Of a stretch of 44,688 nt of DNA, positions 9,621 through 18,668 are shown piece by piece. Below the pieces are notes generated by a model. The model was given only the letters and a program-made list of their open reading frames with translations. It did no database searches and had not been told where the DNA came from. Source of the stretch: Eisenbergiella porci (GTDB taxonomy: Bacteria; Bacillota; Clostridia; Lachnospirales; Lachnospiraceae); NCBI RefSeq assembly GCF_009696275.1, contig NZ_VUMI01000047.1, positions 1-44,688 on the forward strand, read 5' to 3'. The stretch's first letter is position 1. Every line of letters begins with the position of its first letter. The translations under genes and the position numbers were made by a program.

Positions 9621-10535
9621 ATGAAAGCGTTGCAGACATTGCAAAAAAATATCAGACGGGATTGGATGCTGCTGTTAATCATTCTTCCGGGAGTGCTTTA
9701 TTTCGCCATCTTTTGCTATGGTCCCATGTATGGAATCCTGATGGCATTCAAGGATTACAATATATCCAGGGGCGTTTTGGGAAGCCCCTGGGCGGGACTG
9801 AAGCATTTTAAGGAGCTGGTGAATTCAGTCTACTTTGGCCGTCTGGTAAAAAATACATTTATACTAAGCATTGAACAGCTGCTGTGGTCGTTTCCCATAC
9901 CCATAGCCTTTGCTCTGCTTTTGAATGAGCTGAAGCACAGCGGCATCAGGCGCGTGGCGCAGACGGCTGCGTATCTCCCCCATTTTGTTTCCGTAGTTGT
10001 CGTGGTGGGAATCCTGAAGGACCTGCTGGCATCGGATGGCGGCGTGCTGACGCAGCTGCTCGCCGGTTTCAGGGTACGGCCTAAAAATTATTTCAATATT
10101 CCGGAAGCGTTCCGCACATTGTATGTGGGCTCCGGCGTGTGGCAGGAATTTGGTTGGAATTCCATCATCTATGTGGCGGCAATTTCAGGGATTGATCAGG
10201 AAATGTATGAATCTGCGGCGCTGGACGGAGCCGGAAGGTGGAAGAAACTTATTTACATAACACTCCCTTCTATTGCGCCCACCATAATTCTGCTGCTGAT
10301 ATTGAATATGGGAAACATGCTGAATATCGGCTATGAGAAGGTTATCCTCATGTATAACTCGGCTACCTATTCCACTGCGGATATCTTTTCCACCTATGTT
10401 TACCGGAAGGGGCTTCTGAATGCACAATACAGCTTTGCTTCCGCGGTTGGACTGGCTAATTCGCTGATTAACGTAATTATTTTGCTGGGGGCCAATTTCC
10501 TTGCGAAAAAAGCGACGGATACTAGCATATTCTGA
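9621..10535 (+). CDS. Carbohydrate ABC transporter permease, LplB type
   Basis: This is a 304-residue inner-membrane protein with about six membrane segments, beginning WMLLLIILPGVLYFAIFCYGPMYG. It carries the EAA loop that contacts the ATPase (YESAALDGAGRWKKLIYITLP, near 202-222). Length and motifs match LplB-type permeases for complex oligosaccharides. ATG 9621 is preceded by GGAGAGG; an in-frame GTG at 9594 is less likely. It lies 76 bases after the broken binding-protein gene and would pair with the next permease. No ATPase gene is in the locus; such systems commonly use a shared MsmX-type ATPase encoded elsewhere. Confidence 0.9.
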   Translation: MKALQTLQKNIRRDWMLLLIILPGVLYFAIFCYGPMYGILMAFKDYNISRGVLGSPWAGLKHFKELVNSVYFGRLVKNTFILSIEQLLWSFPIPIAFALLLNELKHSGIRRVAQTAAYLPHFVSVVVVVGILKDLLASDGGVLTQLLAGFRVRPKNYFNIPEAFRTLYVGSGVWQEFGWNSIIYVAAISGIDQEMYESAALDGAGRWKKLIYITLPSIAPTIILLLILNMGNMLNIGYEKVILMYNSATYSTADIFSTYVYRKGLLNAQYSFASAVGLANSLINVIILLGANFLAKKATDTSIF

Positions 10536-10592
10536 CAGAAAGGGCAGGGGCTGTAACAGGACAAATTTGTACAGTCCCTGGGACGGAAGGCT

Positions 10593-11453
10593 ATGAACAG
10601 AAAAGAAAGATTTGTACCTTCGGATATTCCGATATCGATAGCAACAATTCTCATCATTATCATCACCTTATACCCGGTTATCTATGTAGTGAGCATGTCC
10701 TTCAGTGAACCTGCGCATGTGCTGGCAAGGGATGTATATCTGCTTCCCAAAGGCTTTTCATGGAAGGCTTACCGTATGATTCTGGATAATGCCACCGTGC
10801 TGCGATCTTTTGCAAATACCTTGTGGTATACGGTGGTGGGAGCGGCCACAAGCGTAACACTGACCGCAACGACAGCATTTGTATTATCACGGCGGAGGTT
10901 TTTTCTGCGCAGGCAGCTGTCTTTTTTGATGACACTGACCATGTTTATAAGCGGCGGCCTCGTGCCCTTGTATATTCTGGTGCAGAAAATGCATCTGTAT
11001 AATACCAGATGGGCAATCGTCCTTCCCTACATTATCAGTGCCTACAATCTGATAATTACCAGATCTTTTTTTGAGTCTTTGCCGGAAGAAATGGCGGAGG
11101 CTGTAAAAATTGACGGAGGTTCGGAATGGACAGTCATGACAAAAATCTTTTTTCCGCTGTCTAAACCAATTATATCCGTACTGATCCTGTTTTACGGCGT
11201 GGGATACTGGAACAGCTATTTTGCACCATTGATTTTTTTGTCTAATGAGAAGCTTCAGCCGATTCAGCTTTATCTGCGCAGCATACTGATTACAAGCGAG
11301 GTACAGGCCTCCGGAATGGGGCTGGATGCGATATTGATGAATGAACAGATGAAATATGCGGTCATTGTCATTGCCTGTTTCCCGATTATGGTACTTTACC
11401 CGTTTATACAAAAGTATTTTGAAAAAGGAGTTCTGATTGGGGCTGTAAAATAA
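10593..11453 (+). CDS. Carbohydrate ABC transporter permease, YtcP/AraQ type
   Basis: This 286-residue inner-membrane permease is the second subunit of the transporter. The first membrane helix is near residues 10-32 (ISIATILIIIITLYPVIYVVS). The MFISGGLVPLYILVQ segment is characteristic of the YtcP group. The EAA loop reads EMAEAVKIDGGSEWTVMTKI, and the C-terminus YPFIQKYFEKGVLIGAVK is the usual ending. It follows the LplB-type gene by 57 bases in the same operon. No damage is visible. Confidence 0.9.
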   Translation: MNRKERFVPSDIPISIATILIIIITLYPVIYVVSMSFSEPAHVLARDVYLLPKGFSWKAYRMILDNATVLRSFANTLWYTVVGAATSVTLTATTAFVLSRRRFFLRRQLSFLMTLTMFISGGLVPLYILVQKMHLYNTRWAIVLPYIISAYNLIITRSFFESLPEEMAEAVKIDGGSEWTVMTKIFFPLSKPIISVLILFYGVGYWNSYFAPLIFLSNEKLQPIQLYLRSILITSEVQASGMGLDAILMNEQMKYAVIVIACFPIMVLYPFIQKYFEKGVLIGAVK

Positions 11454-11492
11454 CGGCCCCTAAAGCTGCGGCAGAAAAAGGAGGAAGAACTG

Positions 11493-12505
11493 ATGCATAT
11501 CAAAGCGCCGGAAGGAATGAGCAGTGCAGAGCGTATTGCTTTTTATGATTGCGAGGAAAATATAAAATATTACCAGTACGGAACGTCGGCAGGCTGGAAA
11601 AAATATGAACATAATCCTGTTTTTGGTGGAATATATGAAACCTGCTTCGATGTCTCGCTTTTATTGGAAAAGGAAGGTACCTTGCAGCAGGTATTTAAAA
11701 TGTGGTTTTCCTGGCGTCCGAAAAAGGCTATCGGCTATACGGAAAGCAGTGACGGTATTCACTGGAAGGAACCGCAGGTAGTATTGGCGCCGGTTCCCGG
11801 TTCTGAGTGGGAAGCGGATGAAATCAACCGTCCCACGGTCATCAAACATAATGGAAAATATATGATGTGGTATTCAGGGCAGATGAAGCCCTATCTGGAG
11901 GACGGGAGGTCCGTATTGGGTTTGGCGGTAAGCGATGATGGGATAAACTGGGAGCGAAGAGAATTACCTGTGATGGAGCCGGATCAGGCATGGGAGCTTC
12001 AGGCTGTCATGTGCCCCACGTTATATTCGATGAAGAGGAAGCTCGCTTTAAAATGTGGTATGCTGCAGGCTGCAACCATGAGCCGGATGCCATCGGCTAT
12101 GCTTCAAGCCATGACGGCATACATTGGGTGAAGTTTGCGGGAAATCCGGTATTGGAAAAGAACCCGGATTGTCTGTGGGAGCAGCATAAGGTAGTGGCGC
12201 CCTGCGTTGTCAAGGAAAAAGGTTGGTATTACATGTTTTATGTGGGACATTTGCACGAAGAGCGGGCCCAGGTAGGGCTGGCCAGATCGGCGAATGGCAT
12301 CAGCGGCTGGGAACGGCACCCGCAGAATCCGTTAATTTGCCCGACACAGGGGGAATGGGACAGTGTTGCGGTTTATAAGCCTTTTGTTCTGAAGGTGGGG
12401 AATAAATGGATGATGTGGTATAATGGAGCGGCATATGAGGAACCAATATGGGTGTTGGAGCAAATTGGCCTGGCCGAACTTGACGGACCGGAGCTTTTTG
12501 GCTAA
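11493..12505 (+). pseudogene. Beta-propeller glycosidase-like protein (GH43/GH32/GH130 superfamily), frameshifted
   Basis: The ATG at 11493 follows AGGAGGAAG. The protein is built of repeated propeller blades marked by SSDGIHW, SDDGINW and SHDGIHW, and by the strand motifs MWFSW, MWYSG, MWYAAG, MFYVGH and MWYNG, as in five-bladed glycosidases. The frame breaks at the run CCCC 12014-12017. One more C would join QAVMCP to HVIFDEEEARFKMWY, giving about 337 residues. As written, the product stops near residue 212 or needs a frameshift. Possible acidic catalytic residues (FDVS, EINRPT, VAVYKP region) are on both sides of the break. The position after two sugar permeases suggests it trimmed the imported oligosaccharide; the substrate is unknown. 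Confidence 0.75.
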
Positions 12506-12584
12506 ACTCCATAAGATATGCGGCTTAAAGCAGAAGACAGCAGGCGGGGAAAGTGCGCGGCAAAACGCAGGGATGGGAGTAAAT

Positions 12585-14846
12585 ATGATAAGAGGCAGAA
12601 AATATCAGGCAAAGCATAAAATGTTTGTTTCTTATATTTGCATACCGATTGTTATTCTTACGGTTATATCCTGCCTGTTTTCCTTTGTTTATTATCGGAT
12701 TTCAAGGGAACGGGTGCTGGCCTTTGAAAATGCGATTGCCGAAAACGTGGACAGCGAACTGAAAAATATTATGGATAACCTGCTTAGATCATCGGCGCAG
12801 TATTCCATGACGCCCTGGGTGACCAGGCTGAAATATATGCAGAAAACACCGTGGCTCATGGAACGCAATATCACAGCCTCGGATATTTCCGACTACGCGA
12901 GCAATCTTTCCCTGACGGAAATTAACGACAGCATGGTGGAGTCCATTTATATTTATTACAGCCTGGGCGGTTTCGGAATCAGCAGCATCGGCAGGGTGGG
13001 CTGGAAGGAATACGTAAATATTTACCAGATCGAATGCAGGGATACGGCGCTGCTGTCGGGTTCCAGGCTGGCGCAGAATAATCAGAAAACGATCAGTCAC
13101 AATGCCAGCCTGATGAAAAATGGGAAACGAGTGTCTGGTTTTTTCATGCTTCAGACCATTCCCCTGGAAAATTCCTATTCCGGGGAGGTGAATATCCTGT
13201 TCTTCGTTCCCTATGAAAAAATATGTGCATATATTGAAAATTTCATGGATGACGGAACGGAGAGCTTTTATCTGACGGACGGAAGCCGGGTAGTTTATGC
13301 AAAGGATAAGGAAAACAGCCATTTCCGGATCGGCGATTCCGTAGAAAGCTTAAAATACGGAGGGAAAGAATATCGGTACTGCGGAGAACTGGGCGCTTAT
13401 ACGGCAGAATATACAAAGTATGGTATGGATATCGGTATTGTGCAGATTCTTGACAACAGCTTTCTGGAGAGAGACTTTTCACTTTTTGCAGAATGGCTGA
13501 TTATGGGATATCTGGTTCTGCTTATACTGATTTTTCTCGTGTCTTCAAGAATGACCAAGTACAGCTATCAGCCGCTGGAACACATAATGAATATGCTGGT
13601 GGAGGAGGATCATGAGGGCAGCAGCATCAATGAGTATCAAATCATTGAAAAAGCGCTGGAGGAGCTGGACTCCCAGAAAAAGCGGCTGGAGGTAACGGTA
13701 TTCGAACAGAACCCTCTGATTGAGCAGTATATTCTCCATACATTGCTTTGCTCCAATAAACCACAGGCCAATGAAGTAAAGTATGTGAATACCATGCGGC
13801 AATATTCGCTCTATCGCTGTCTGGCGCTCAAGCGAAGTCCGGAATCCGGACAATATATTAAAGAAATTGATACATGTCTGGCAATTTATCCCCAGATTCA
13901 TGCCGCATTTGTTGAAGAGGGAAATTATCATATCTGGGTTCTGAGCTACGCTGAAGAAAGTCTGATGGAGGAAATTACGGAATTCCTTGCCCAGACCTTT
14001 GAGGATTCCGGCTATAAGGATGCGGCTCTGGGCGTGAGCCGGGTACATGAGAACATTCTTCATATTTTATCTGCCTTTAATCAGGCGGTGAGGGCTTTAG
14101 AATATCATTTCTTTTATCCCGATAAAAAAGTGATACGTTTGGAAGAGGATCGGATTGAAGAGCGTGATCAGAACTGCGTGGCCTTTGAAGTACCTGCCCT
14201 GCAGCAGGAAAAGATATCGGAAGCTGTGGAGACACTGCATGCGCAGCAGCTGTTTGATGCATACCAGGGGATACTTCTATATAATTTTGAGACACGGTTT
14301 CTTCATAAAGAGGCTTATTTCGCGGGAATTCATAAGCTGAATGACATGATTCTTGGACTGTTCGGAGAGAAAAAGCAGGGCAATCTTATTGAACAGATAG
14401 AACTGCTGGAGCCGGAAAGCTTTGCCAGCCTGGAAAGCTACCTGCAGACCTTCCGATTGAAAACCTTCCGTCTGATGGAACAGTGTGTGGCCAAGGAAAA
14501 TCCGGTATATTACGCCAGAAATCAGATGATCCGCCAGTATGTGGAAGAACATCTGACGGATGCCAATCTTTCTTTGAATGAAACCGCACGGGTTATGCAT
14601 TATACTTCCACCTATTTTGGAAAGTATTTTAAAGAGCAGTTCGGATGTACCTTCCAGAAATATGTGGCTACCAAACGGATAGAATGTGCAATCCGCTATC
14701 TGCGGCAGAAAAATATGAACGTGCAGGAAATTGCTTTGAAATGCGGATTTACCAATGATGTGACATTCCGGCGTACATTTAAGATGTATGTGGGGGTAAC
14801 CCCCTCCCAGTTTGAAAAAGAACAGGGTGATGATGAGGTGAAATGA
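12585..14846 (+). CDS. Membrane-bound AraC-family regulator with extracellular sensor domain
   Basis: This is a 753-residue regulator. The first membrane helix is near residues 12-35 (FVSYICIPIVILTVISCLF). An extracellular domain of about 270 residues, probably Cache-like, follows, then a second helix (LIMGYLVLLILIFLV, near 305-320), a cytoplasmic linker, and a C-terminal AraC double HTH (LSLNETARVMHYTSTYFGKYF and NVQEIALKCGFTNDVTFRRTF, with the closing VGVTPSQFEK). Such one-component regulators are usually encoded beside LplB/YtcP transporters and activate them on sensing a sugar. ATG 12585 is used because GGGAG lies at the right distance; ATG 12573 is also in frame. The gene is intact although two genes of the locus upstream are broken. 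Confidence 0.85.
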   Translation: MIRGRKYQAKHKMFVSYICIPIVILTVISCLFSFVYYRISRERVLAFENAIAENVDSELKNIMDNLLRSSAQYSMTPWVTRLKYMQKTPWLMERNITASDISDYASNLSLTEINDSMVESIYIYYSLGGFGISSIGRVGWKEYVNIYQIECRDTALLSGSRLAQNNQKTISHNASLMKNGKRVSGFFMLQTIPLENSYSGEVNILFFVPYEKICAYIENFMDDGTESFYLTDGSRVVYAKDKENSHFRIGDSVESLKYGGKEYRYCGELGAYTAEYTKYGMDIGIVQILDNSFLERDFSLFAEWLIMGYLVLLILIFLVSSRMTKYSYQPLEHIMNMLVEEDHEGSSINEYQIIEKALEELDSQKKRLEVTVFEQNPLIEQYILHTLLCSNKPQANEVKYVNTMRQYSLYRCLALKRSPESGQYIKEIDTCLAIYPQIHAAFVEEGNYHIWVLSYAEESLMEEITEFLAQTFEDSGYKDAALGVSRVHENILHILSAFNQAVRALEYHFFYPDKKVIRLEEDRIEERDQNCVAFEVPALQQEKISEAVETLHAQQLFDAYQGILLYNFETRFLHKEAYFAGIHKLNDMILGLFGEKKQGNLIEQIELLEPESFASLESYLQTFRLKTFRLMEQCVAKENPVYYARNQMIRQYVEEHLTDANLSLNETARVMHYTSTYFGKYFKEQFGCTFQKYVATKRIECAIRYLRQKNMNVQEIALKCGFTNDVTFRRTFKMYVGVTPSQFEKEQGDDEVK

Positions 14847-15009
14847 CTGGTTTGGTATTGGCTGTGATGATGATATACAGAAGTTTCTCCGGTATCGAAA
14901 TAAAGCCTCCATCCCGGCTATGAAGAAACCAGACAAATCCTGAATTACTTTCTTTCGGTCAGTGCGGTAAATGCGCTGACCTGCTGAATGGTTACATAGT
15001 AACAACACA

Positions 15010-15052
15010 AAAGGGAAAGACCCCCCGCATCCCGCGGCCGTCCTTTCCCTTT
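15010..15052. terminator. Terminator shared by convergent genes
   Basis: A 10-bp stem (15010-15019 with 15043-15052) encloses an inner CCGC/GCGG pairing and has A- and T-runs on its flanks. It lies between the AraC gene on the plus strand and the DUF5684-like gene on the minus strand and could serve both. The rest of 14847-15083 shows nothing else. Confidence 0.65.
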
Positions 15053-15083
15053 CTTAACGTCAATCATTACAACGGCTCAGCCA

Positions 15084-15494
15084 TCAATCCTGCTTTCCCA
15101 GATAAACCGATCCCCCAAACCCAAGCATCAGAAGGAAAATGGGCCTGAGGAAGAAAAGCCCGACGGTGAAGCCCACGCCGTGGCCGAAGGCTTTTGAAAG
15201 CTTGTACAGCTGGACAATCATCAGCACCGTGGCCGCCAGGGAAACGAGAGAACCCAGCAGGGAGGGCAGAACCTCGCCAAGAGCGGTGCAGAGGATGTAA
15301 ATCCAGAAGATTTTCGTATCCCAGGTGAACTTATAACAGGTATAAGTATTATAGATGGGAATGATTGACTTCCAGCCCGGCTCGTTTGCCTTTTCGTACA
15401 TTTTCCAGCCTGCGGCGAGGATGAGAATGTACCATACCACGGACAGAACCACGCCGGTAAGGCCTGTTGTTTCATATAAATACTGAAATTGCAT
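15084..15494 (-). CDS. DUF5684-like small membrane protein
   Basis: This 136-residue integral membrane protein has about four hydrophobic helices. The signature KANEPGWKSIIPIYNTYTCYKFTW (near 35-58) marks the DUF5684 family, whose function is unknown. The ATG at 15494 is preceded on the reverse strand by AGGGGGT. The gene stands alone and is convergent with the AraC gene, ending near the shared terminator. Helices are seen at VVLSVVWYILILAAGW, IFWIYILCTALGEVL, SLVSLAATVLMIVQ and FTVGLFFLRPIFLLML. Confidence 0.75.
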   Translation of the reverse strand: MQFQYLYETTGLTGVVLSVVWYILILAAGWKMYEKANEPGWKSIIPIYNTYTCYKFTWDTKIFWIYILCTALGEVLPSLLGSLVSLAATVLMIVQLYKLSKAFGHGVGFTVGLFFLRPIFLLMLGFGGSVYLGKQD

Positions 15495-15618
15495 GGATAA
15501 AACCCCCTGTTCCGGACGGCATGGATACCGTCCTTTTTTATAGTATATTCTATCACGTATCTATTGGATTTGTAATACAATTTGTTCATATAATTTCACA
15601 CTTAATTTCATGCAGTGC

Positions 15619-15647
15619 TTGAGTTTTTAACTCCGATAAAGTATTAT
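15619..15647 (+). promoter_or_regulatory. Promoter for the CheW/CheR-like cluster
   Basis: TTGAGT (15619-15624) and TATTAT (15642-15647) are separated by exactly 17 bases, a good sigma-A promoter. A CCGATAA sequence at 15633-15639 resembles a flagellar sigma-D -10 element, but I see no matching TAAA at the required distance. Confidence 0.5.
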
Positions 15648-15749
15648 TAGAATAGTATCAAAAAAACAGGAACGGCTGACGGAAATTTTGGATTCTCCGC
15701 AGTCCGGTTTGCAGACGGCTTTGACAGTCCAAGGCGGAAAGGAAATAAA

Positions 15750-16148
15750 ATGGACGATGTGGATAACAGTTATCTTTTATTCGTTTCGGATGGTCTCTTT
15801 TTTTTGCTGCCGGTCTGCTGTCTGGACCGGGTGATGGATGCAGAAAAGCCGGAAGAGGAGGCGGAGGCGGCGGAATGTAACATACTGGCAGGGGCTTTGG
15901 GCGGAAACGGCAAGCGCAGGTACCGCATCCTGCTGCATAAGGAAGCGTCGGAAGAGAAGCTGTTGCTGCCGGCTGATGACATAATAGATCTCAGGGAAAT
16001 CAATGATGAACAGATTTTAGAATTAACGGAACCGGTTCTGAATGAGAGGAACCGGTATTTAATTGCCGTTGCAGTAACCGAAACGCAAGAGGGAAGAAGG
16101 ATTCCCGCATACATCCTGGATCCGGCCTGCCTGTCAGGAGAACAATAG
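15750..16148 (+). CDS. CheW-like protein (divergent)
   Basis: This 132-residue soluble protein has a CheW-like pattern: an N-terminal beta-strand reading YLLFVSDGLFFLLPVCCLDRVMD, a region ending in the hydrophobic strand RNRYLIAVAVTE, and PAYILDP. The usual conserved glycines and the receptor- and kinase-binding loops are poorly kept. The role would be coupling of a chemoreceptor to a kinase, but no receptor or CheA gene is in the window. The assignment rests mainly on the neighbouring CheW-like and CheR genes. An AAGG-containing leader precedes the ATG. Confidence 0.5.
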   Translation: MDDVDNSYLLFVSDGLFFLLPVCCLDRVMDAEKPEEEAEAAECNILAGALGGNGKRRYRILLHKEASEEKLLLPADDIIDLREINDEQILELTEPVLNERNRYLIAVAVTETQEGRRIPAYILDPACLSGEQ

Positions 16149-16217
16149 AAGAATCGGTAAAAAGGAACTAAACATATATAAGCCAATAGGAATGAATAAA
16201 GGAACGGCGGGGGAACT

Positions 16218-16547
16218 ATGGAATACATAACGGCACAGGCCGGGAAAAAGATGCTCTGTATAGAGAAGGAGCGGGTCGAAGCTATCCTGATGAAGCCGGA
16301 AATATGGCGTGTCCCGGATGTTTCGGAGGAAATTTTGGGAATTGCGGTATATAACGGAAAACTGGTGGTCTATTATCGCTTTGACTGTAAACAGGAGGCG
16401 CTCTGCGGTATTCTTGTCAGGGACGACGGCGGAGGGGTCTATGGAATTGCCGCGGCGGCGGTTGGGGAAGAAGGTCTTTCCCGGGAGGAGCTGGAGCCCG
16501 TAATGGCGGGAACCGTAAACGGGGTATGGGAGAAGAAGAGTGATTAG
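16218..16547 (+). CDS. CheW-domain-like protein
   Basis: This 109-residue protein is preceded by GGCGGGGGAAC. The pattern LCIEKERVEAILMKPEIWRVPDVSEEILGIAVYNGKLVVYY resembles the CheW core, where the strand VxxI is followed by P-x-x-P and a G-I-x-x-x-x-G-x-x-V-P segment. It is shorter than a full CheW (about 140-160). It ends 8 bases inside the CheR gene, so translation of the two is probably coupled. The function is likely as an adaptor or scaffold in a small or relic chemosensory module. Confidence 0.55.
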   Translation: MEYITAQAGKKMLCIEKERVEAILMKPEIWRVPDVSEEILGIAVYNGKLVVYYRFDCKQEALCGILVRDDGGGVYGIAAAAVGEEGLSREELEPVMAGTVNGVWEKKSD

Positions 16548-17346
16548 GCTGAGGGAAGAGGAATTCTCTGATATTGTGAATTACATGCGTGAGGCATACG
16601 GTATCAACCTGGATAAAAAGAAGGTTCTGATAGAATGCCGTATGACAAAGCTTTTGGAAAAAAGGGGACTTAATTCCTTTGGGAAATACCTGGATATGCT
16701 CCATCAGGACAGGACAGGAGATATGGCCGCGGAAATGGTCAACTGCCTGACGACAAATTATACTTATTTTTACAGGGAGCCGGATCATTTCAGGCTGCTG
16801 CAGGAACGGATCCTGCCGAAGCTTATGGAACGCAGGCAGTATGGCGGACTGGATATCTGGAGCGCTGGCTGCTCCACCGGAGAAGAATGCTATACCCTGG
16901 CCATGGTGCTGGAGGAATGCCGCCGGCCAAATAAATACATGGGAAATATACGGCTCCTGGCGACGGATATTTCAGGGGATGCCCTGGATAAAGCGCAGAA
17001 GGGCCAATATCCGGCCAAGGAACTGGAAAAGCTTCCACTGGAATGGCAGAAAAAATACTGTACGCATGTTGATGACAGAACCTTTCAGGTAAACGAAGAA
17101 CTGAGATACAGAATACGCTTTGAAAAAAGGAATCTGCTGGAACCGCGCCCGTTTCTTGGATCTGGAGAAAAACAGGGACAACGTGGAGAAATCCTGCCTG
17201 CCGGAACCGCTGAAACGGTGGAAAGCCCCGCGGATATGGGCGATTCGGGTATCTGGGCGGGAAAGGAAATCTGCAGGCATGAAAAGGAAATCCTTTTTGT
17301 AATAGATATGGAGAAAACAGTGGAGGGCCTGATAATCTGCCAGTAA
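16540..17346 (+). CDS. cheR: CheR-type chemoreceptor methyltransferase, C-terminus not conserved
   Basis: This 268-residue protein starts at a GTG inside the preceding gene. The N-terminal CheR helical domain (residues 1-75, ending NCLTTNYTYFYRE) and the SAM motif IWSAGCSTGEECYTL (near 106-120) are well kept, as are LLATDISGDALDKAQKGQYP and RIRFEKRNLLEPRPF. After about residue 205 (base 17155) the sequence no longer resembles CheR. The D-L-I-F-C-R-N-V-M-I-Y-F segment, which completes the SAM pocket, is missing in all three frames, and about 60 unrelated residues run to the stop. The enzyme is probably inactive, and the gene may be a remnant. No cheB, cheA or receptor gene is nearby. Confidence 0.75.
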   Translation: MIRLREEEFSDIVNYMREAYGINLDKKKVLIECRMTKLLEKRGLNSFGKYLDMLHQDRTGDMAAEMVNCLTTNYTYFYREPDHFRLLQERILPKLMERRQYGGLDIWSAGCSTGEECYTLAMVLEECRRPNKYMGNIRLLATDISGDALDKAQKGQYPAKELEKLPLEWQKKYCTHVDDRTFQVNEELRYRIRFEKRNLLEPRPFLGSGEKQGQRGEILPAGTAETVESPADMGDSGIWAGKEICRHEKEILFVIDMEKTVEGLIICQ

Positions 17347-17456
17347 GGAAAAGCAGGAAAGTTTGAAAATATTTCCAGATAATGTGTAATACTATTAAAA
17401 GAGCGCGGCAGACAGGAAACGTCCTTTCTGCAAACAAACAAGTTAGGAGGAATAAT

Positions 17457-18629
17457 ATGCTTGAAGTGATGGAAGAAAAAGCAATGATACAATTTCTGGA
17501 AAAGTTTACAGACTACCCTTTCCTGGTGCGGTTCCAGGAGCATGAATACACTATTGGTGAGGGAGAGCCGTCCTTCACCGTTATTTTCAGAAATCCCATC
17601 CCTGTTTCCCGACTGATGACGAGTACGTCGCTGGCGCTGGGGGAGGCCTATATGGATGGCGAGCTTGAGATAGAAGGCGATCTTTACCAGGCGCTGGATC
17701 ATTTCCTGGGTCAGATGGGAAAATTCTCAGCGGATCAGCATGCGCTGAAGAAGCTTATCCATACCTCTACCTCCAAGAAGAATCAGGAGAAGGAGGTCAC
17801 CAGCCATTACGATCTGGGAAATGATTTCTACAAGCTGTGGCTGGATGAAACACTGAGCTATTCCTGCGCTTATTTCCGCAGTGAGAACGACACCCTGTAC
17901 CAGGCGCAGGTAAATAAGGTGGATTACATTCTGCAGAAGCTGTACCTGAAGGAAGGCATGACGCTTCTGGATATCGGCTGCGGCTGGGGGTTCCTGTTGA
18001 TTGAGGCCGCAAAAAAATACCATATTAAGGGCACCGGAATTACCTTAAGCAAGGAGCAGCACAGGGAGTTCCGGGAGCGGATAGAAAAGGAAGGGTTACA
18101 GGATTATCTGACAGCTGAGCTGATGGATTACCGGGATCTGCCCGCCATGGGGCAGAAATTCGACCGTGTGGTCAGCGTAGGTATGGTGGAGCACGTGGGG
18201 CGTGAGAATTACCATCTGTTTATAGACTGCGTGGAAAAGGCGCTGAAGGACGGCGGCCTGTTCCTGCTTCATTTTATCAGCGCCCTGAAGGAGCATCCCG
18301 GAGATCCCTGGATAAAGAAGTATATTTTCCCGGGCGGTGTGGTTCCCAGCCTGCGGGAAATGATTTCCTGCATGGCGGATGATAATTTCCATGTCCTGGA
18401 TGTGGAGAACCTGCGCCCTCATTATAACCGGACGCTGCTTTGCTGGGAGCATAACTTCAGGGAGCACATGGAAGAGGCGGAGCAGATGTTTGATGAAAAA
18501 TTCCTGCGTATGTGGGAGCTTTATCTGTCCTCCTGCGCGGCAACCTTCCATAATGGAATCATTGATATCCATCAGGTGCTGGCCTCTAAAGGCGTTAACA
18601 ACGAGCTCCCTGCCGTTCGGTGGTATTGA
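17457..18629 (+). CDS. cfa: Cyclopropane-fatty-acyl-phospholipid synthase
   Basis: This 390-residue cytosolic, membrane-associated enzyme adds a methylene group from SAM across double bonds of membrane phospholipid acyl chains. The lipid-binding N-terminal domain is followed by HYDLGNDFYKLWLDETLSYSCAYF (near 124-147), the SAM motif LLDIGCGWGFLLIEAA, GITLSKEQ, and the bicarbonate-site region VSVGMVEHVGRENY. ATG 17457 has TTAGGAGG at 17443-17450; an in-frame ATG at 17382 lacks such a site. A permease gene follows after 39 bases, suggesting co-transcription. The length fits the family and all key motifs are present. Confidence 0.93.
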   Translation: MLEVMEEKAMIQFLEKFTDYPFLVRFQEHEYTIGEGEPSFTVIFRNPIPVSRLMTSTSLALGEAYMDGELEIEGDLYQALDHFLGQMGKFSADQHALKKLIHTSTSKKNQEKEVTSHYDLGNDFYKLWLDETLSYSCAYFRSENDTLYQAQVNKVDYILQKLYLKEGMTLLDIGCGWGFLLIEAAKKYHIKGTGITLSKEQHREFRERIEKEGLQDYLTAELMDYRDLPAMGQKFDRVVSVGMVEHVGRENYHLFIDCVEKALKDGGLFLLHFISALKEHPGDPWIKKYIFPGGVVPSLREMISCMADDNFHVLDVENLRPHYNRTLLCWEHNFREHMEEAEQMFDEKFLRMWELYLSSCAATFHNGIIDIHQVLASKGVNNELPAVRWY

Positions 18630-18668
18630 GCGCAGGATAAGCGGGCGGTTAATGGAGGGATAGTGGTT

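Noticed and set aside
15631-15640. Flagellar sigma-D promoter before the chemotaxis cluster
   Set aside because: CCGATAA is present, but no TAAA-type -35 lies at the required distance; the overlapping sigma-A promoter fits better.
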